From Lutraria lutraria (lineage: Eukaryota; Mollusca; Bivalvia; Venerida; Mactridae), in the NCBI GenBank assembly GCA_964023205.1, contig OZ026850.1:8877770-8941769 (forward strand): a DNA stretch of 64,000 nt, written 5' to 3'. The position numbers and the translations under genes were made by a program. Numbering within the stretch: the stretch's first letter is position 1; each line of letters opens with the position of its first letter. Below, one piece after another: positions 60,859 to 64,000 of this stretch. The notes beneath the pieces are model-generated. The model was not told the origin of the DNA, did not search any database, and was given only the letters and a program-made list of their open reading frames with translations.

Positions 60859-62094
60859 ACAAGAGGGCCAAGATGACCCTATATCGCTCACATGACAATC
60901 ACCCATTTAAACATTGTTTTGAACCTGTGACCTAGTTTTCTTGTCCAACATATACATAATAAGACAAACATTCTGGCAAAATTTTGTGAAGATCCAACCA
61001 AAACCATGAAAACTACAGCATAGACAAGATTTAACTAAGATTTGACCATGTGACCTAGTTTTTGACCCCAGATGACCCATGTTCGAATTTGTCTTACATA
61101 TCACTAAGACAAACTTTCTGACAAGATTTGGTTAAGATACAATCAAAATTTGACATCTACAGTGTTAATAAGGTTTTTCCTAAGATTTGACCTTGTGACC
61201 TAATTTTTTACCCTAGGTGACCCATTTTTGAACTTGTCAATAATATCATTAAGATGAACAATCTGACAAGATCCAATATAAACCATGAAGTTTAGAGCTT
61301 TTACAAGGTTTTTACCTAAGATTCGACCTGGTGACCTAGTTTTTGAACCCCAGCTGACCCATGTTCAACCTTGACCCACATATCGTTTAGGCAAACATTC
61401 TGACAAGGTTTGGTGAAGATCCAATCAAAACTGACATCTACAGTGTTAACAAAGTTTTCCTAAGATTTTCTGGTGACCTAGTTATTGACCCCAGATGACC
61501 CATATTTGTACTCGACTGTCATATCATTAAAAAACAACTTGACACAGTTTGGTGAAGATCCAATTATAACTGTGAAATCTACAGTGTTAACATGGCTTTT
61601 CATTGACCTAGCAACCTAGTTTTTGACCCCATATCTCCCATGTTCGAACTCATCCAAGATATTATAAAGACAAACATTCTGACGAGGCTTCATGATGATC
61701 CAATAAAAACAGTGACTTCTAGAGTGTTCACAAGGTTTTTCAGCAATTTGCCCTGGTGACCTAGCTTTTGACCGGAAATGACCTTTTATCAAACTTGACC
61801 TAAATATCATTGAAATAAACATACTGACAGAGTTTCATGAAGATCCAATCAAAACAATGATTTCTACAGTGTTCACAAGGTTTTCCCTTATTTCGCACTG
61901 GTGACCCAAATGGCCCAAAATTGATTTTGTCTGAGATTTTTTTTATATTAACATTCTGACCCAGTTTTGCGAAAATTGAGCTAAAAATGTGACCCCTAGT
62001 GTGTTCACAAGGTCAAGTTTGACGACGCACAGACGCACAACGAAGATTGATCACAAAAGCTAAACCTGTCACTTTGTGACATGCGAGCTAAAAA
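60859..62094 (+). mobile_element. Family A repeat, complete
   Basis: The 5' end is ACAAGAGGGCCAAGATGACC then CTATATCGCTCACATGAC. It has about seven core units of roughly 145 bp. The 3' end is GTCACTTTGTGACATGCGAGC then TAAAAA. Confidence 0.92.
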
Positions 62095-64000
62095 TGGAAA
62101 TACTAAATACATTTCATTAACAAGATTTATATCAAAGCAAAGAAACATATGTCCCATGTATTGTCTATAAGCAATCAATAACATTCTATATGTAAGATAA
62201 TGTTAACTAAATCTATTACACAGCCTTGGCCACAAAGAGGGAACAAGTTATGAAATTATTCATGAAGACAATTTTACATTACTGGTATTTTAAGCTAAAT
62301 AAGAAATAGCAGCTAGTATCATTTTATTATGTTTTTGCTTATTTGGATGTCACCTGAAAAACTGAAACAGCCTTAAAAAAATAAGTTTATTCAATAAAAA
62401 TAATTTTGAACATCACTGTGCCATTATCTTATTTCTTTCTAAAACATAATTATTCAATTAGTACCAAAATGAGTACTTTGTTATTACAAAAATACAATAT
62501 TCACAATTTGAACTCTCAACTATAGAAACAATAAATGCATATACAAGAAATACATGCTATATACAAACAGATATCTACAATCTTGTTTGTTTTTTATATT
62601 TCTTTTCTTCTCAAAAACAACAGACCCAGTCTGTATCAAGACTGGTGACACTGCTAGTCATACCCTCCTCCCCACACACCACTCTACATTACAAGAACCC
62701 TATAAAAACAACTACTACTAAATATTTATTTAAGACATGGCAAGTACAGGTGGGTCAAGCAGCAAGCAATTTTGGTTTTGTTATTAAGTACATCATGTCA
62801 AATTATTTTCATTTAATGAGACTTTGAACATTAAATGCAACAATACTATCTTATTATTTTACAAAATATACTATGTACAAACTGCATTAAAATGCTATAT
62901 ATATGATATACCTACTATCCCTGATCATTTTATTGCACACAGTTAGCTACAATAAATGCATAACATTTAAAGGGTTGATACAAAAGTAATGTATCTGTTT
63001 CAGTCCAGATTTACAGTCATAAAACTATGGTACCAACCCTCGATTTCTACACTACGTCTATAAATAGAACTATATCATCTTGAATCATAATATTGACAGA
63101 TAGCGGGTAACAAACTTATCAATTAATATCAAATTACAGAGTAAGCACATTTATTTTAATAAATGAAACATATTGTTCACATCATAAGATGGTTTCTGAC
63201 ACCTTGATATAACTCTCAAATATCAGAGAATGGTCTTGTGTATTTTGGATATATCAAAAACTGCAAGTTTCAGGAACTACATGTACAATACTGCCAACTA
63301 ATTCAGTGTGTGCAAATCTTAAAGTGATTCAAAGGAAATGAGAATGAATTCAACTCATTAGAATTGATTGGTGTAAAGTTGTACATGCTCAAAAGTTGTA
63401 CTGCATGCAAATCAGGTTTATAAATGGAATTGGCAGAAGTTTTGGAGATAAAAAAAGCTAACTCCCCATCGACCATGTCCCCTCTACCTTATAGTAATTC
63501 TGCCAACTCCTAACAAACCTGATTAAATCAGACAAGCTTTTTACTATAAAGGACATAAGCAAAGAGAAGAAGATTCTATAAATAGACCAATAAAGTATGC
63601 AGTTAAAATGAACAACATAATCAAATACCAATAATTACATTCCTGTTTAGGAAGATTAATCTCGCTAGTCTAAGAATAGAATCCATTTATCTGTACACAC
63701 ATTAAAGCCAAGTTTACTTAAGATATGGACCGTGTTACACATACAATGTACATCATTGTAACAATGAACAATAAATAGTGTGTCTATTTAAGGAAAACTT
63801 GTTTTATCTAACAAAACAGATTATTCTAAAACACCAACAATCAGCTTGATTAGGAGGAAAGTTTTAATGTACAGAATTATGTTTACAGTTATGTATGATA
63901 TACTGCAATTCTATCATAATTGTTTATTTTATAATTCAACAACTTGAAACTTTAAAGCATTCATCAAAACTTCAGGTTGGCTAAATGTATTAATTTTATT
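62095..64000. other. Right end of window, unannotated AT-rich sequence
   Basis: No exon, RNA gene or repeat family was supported. Confidence 0.6.

Overview
This is a eukaryotic, animal window, most likely from a bivalve mollusc. The evidence for that is a spliced neuronal gene with multi-kilobase introns, AT-rich intronic sequence, many tandem minisatellites, and dozens of interspersed repeats that open with ACAAGAGGGCC and close with a GTGAGCTAAAA hairpin, a repeat style I associate with bivalve genomes. The species cannot be fixed from the sequence alone. No bacterial operon, CRISPR array, rRNA or tRNA was seen.

The one confidently coding locus is the 5' (N-terminal) part of a RIM gene (regulating synaptic membrane exocytosis protein, the active-zone Rab3 effector), on the minus strand. 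Four exons join in frame across GT-AG introns: exon 1 at 51870-51737 (start codon, N-terminal helix), exon 2 at 38286-38082 (rest of the helix and six of eight zinc-finger cysteines), exon 3 at 10653-9920 (last two cysteines, then a charged linker), and exon 4 at 4689-3965 (Ser/Arg-rich linker and the conserved stretch before the PDZ domain). Together they encode about 599 residues. The PDZ and C2 domains must lie beyond the left edge. Introns 1, 2 and 3 are about 13.4, 27.4 and 5.2 kb. Sequence from about 52 to 64 kb lies upstream of the gene and shows no convincing gene.

The rest is repeats. (i) At least seven families (called A to F and K here) share one plan: ACAAGA, a hairpin, a short subterminal motif, a core of 145-160 bp tandem units in families A, B and K, and a 3' hairpin whose last arm is the reverse complement of the 5' motif, followed by AAAA. 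In each family whose two ends can be read, the 5' and 3' motifs match each other and differ from most other families. One copy sits in a 60-bp tandem repeat whose intact neighbours act as an empty site and show no target duplication of 2 bp or more. This fits Helentron-like rolling-circle elements with asymmetric terminal inverted repeats. (ii) Cut-and-paste elements: a 2.8-kb TA-flanked element carrying a possible three-exon mini-gene, a TTAA-flanked 0.5-kb MITE, and CAGGG-ended elements. (iii) About 15 minisatellite blocks with units of 21-60 bp. Two of these are compound: a 36-bp array (23.4-25.6 kb) and a 31-bp array (46.5-50.5 kb), each split into three diverged sub-blocks that keep the same period. 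(iv) Foldbacks, including a roughly 750-bp inverted repeat at 38.9-39.7 kb whose arms each contain a further hairpin.

The long open frames in the window (up to 709 codons) come from stop-free minisatellite units and are not proteins.
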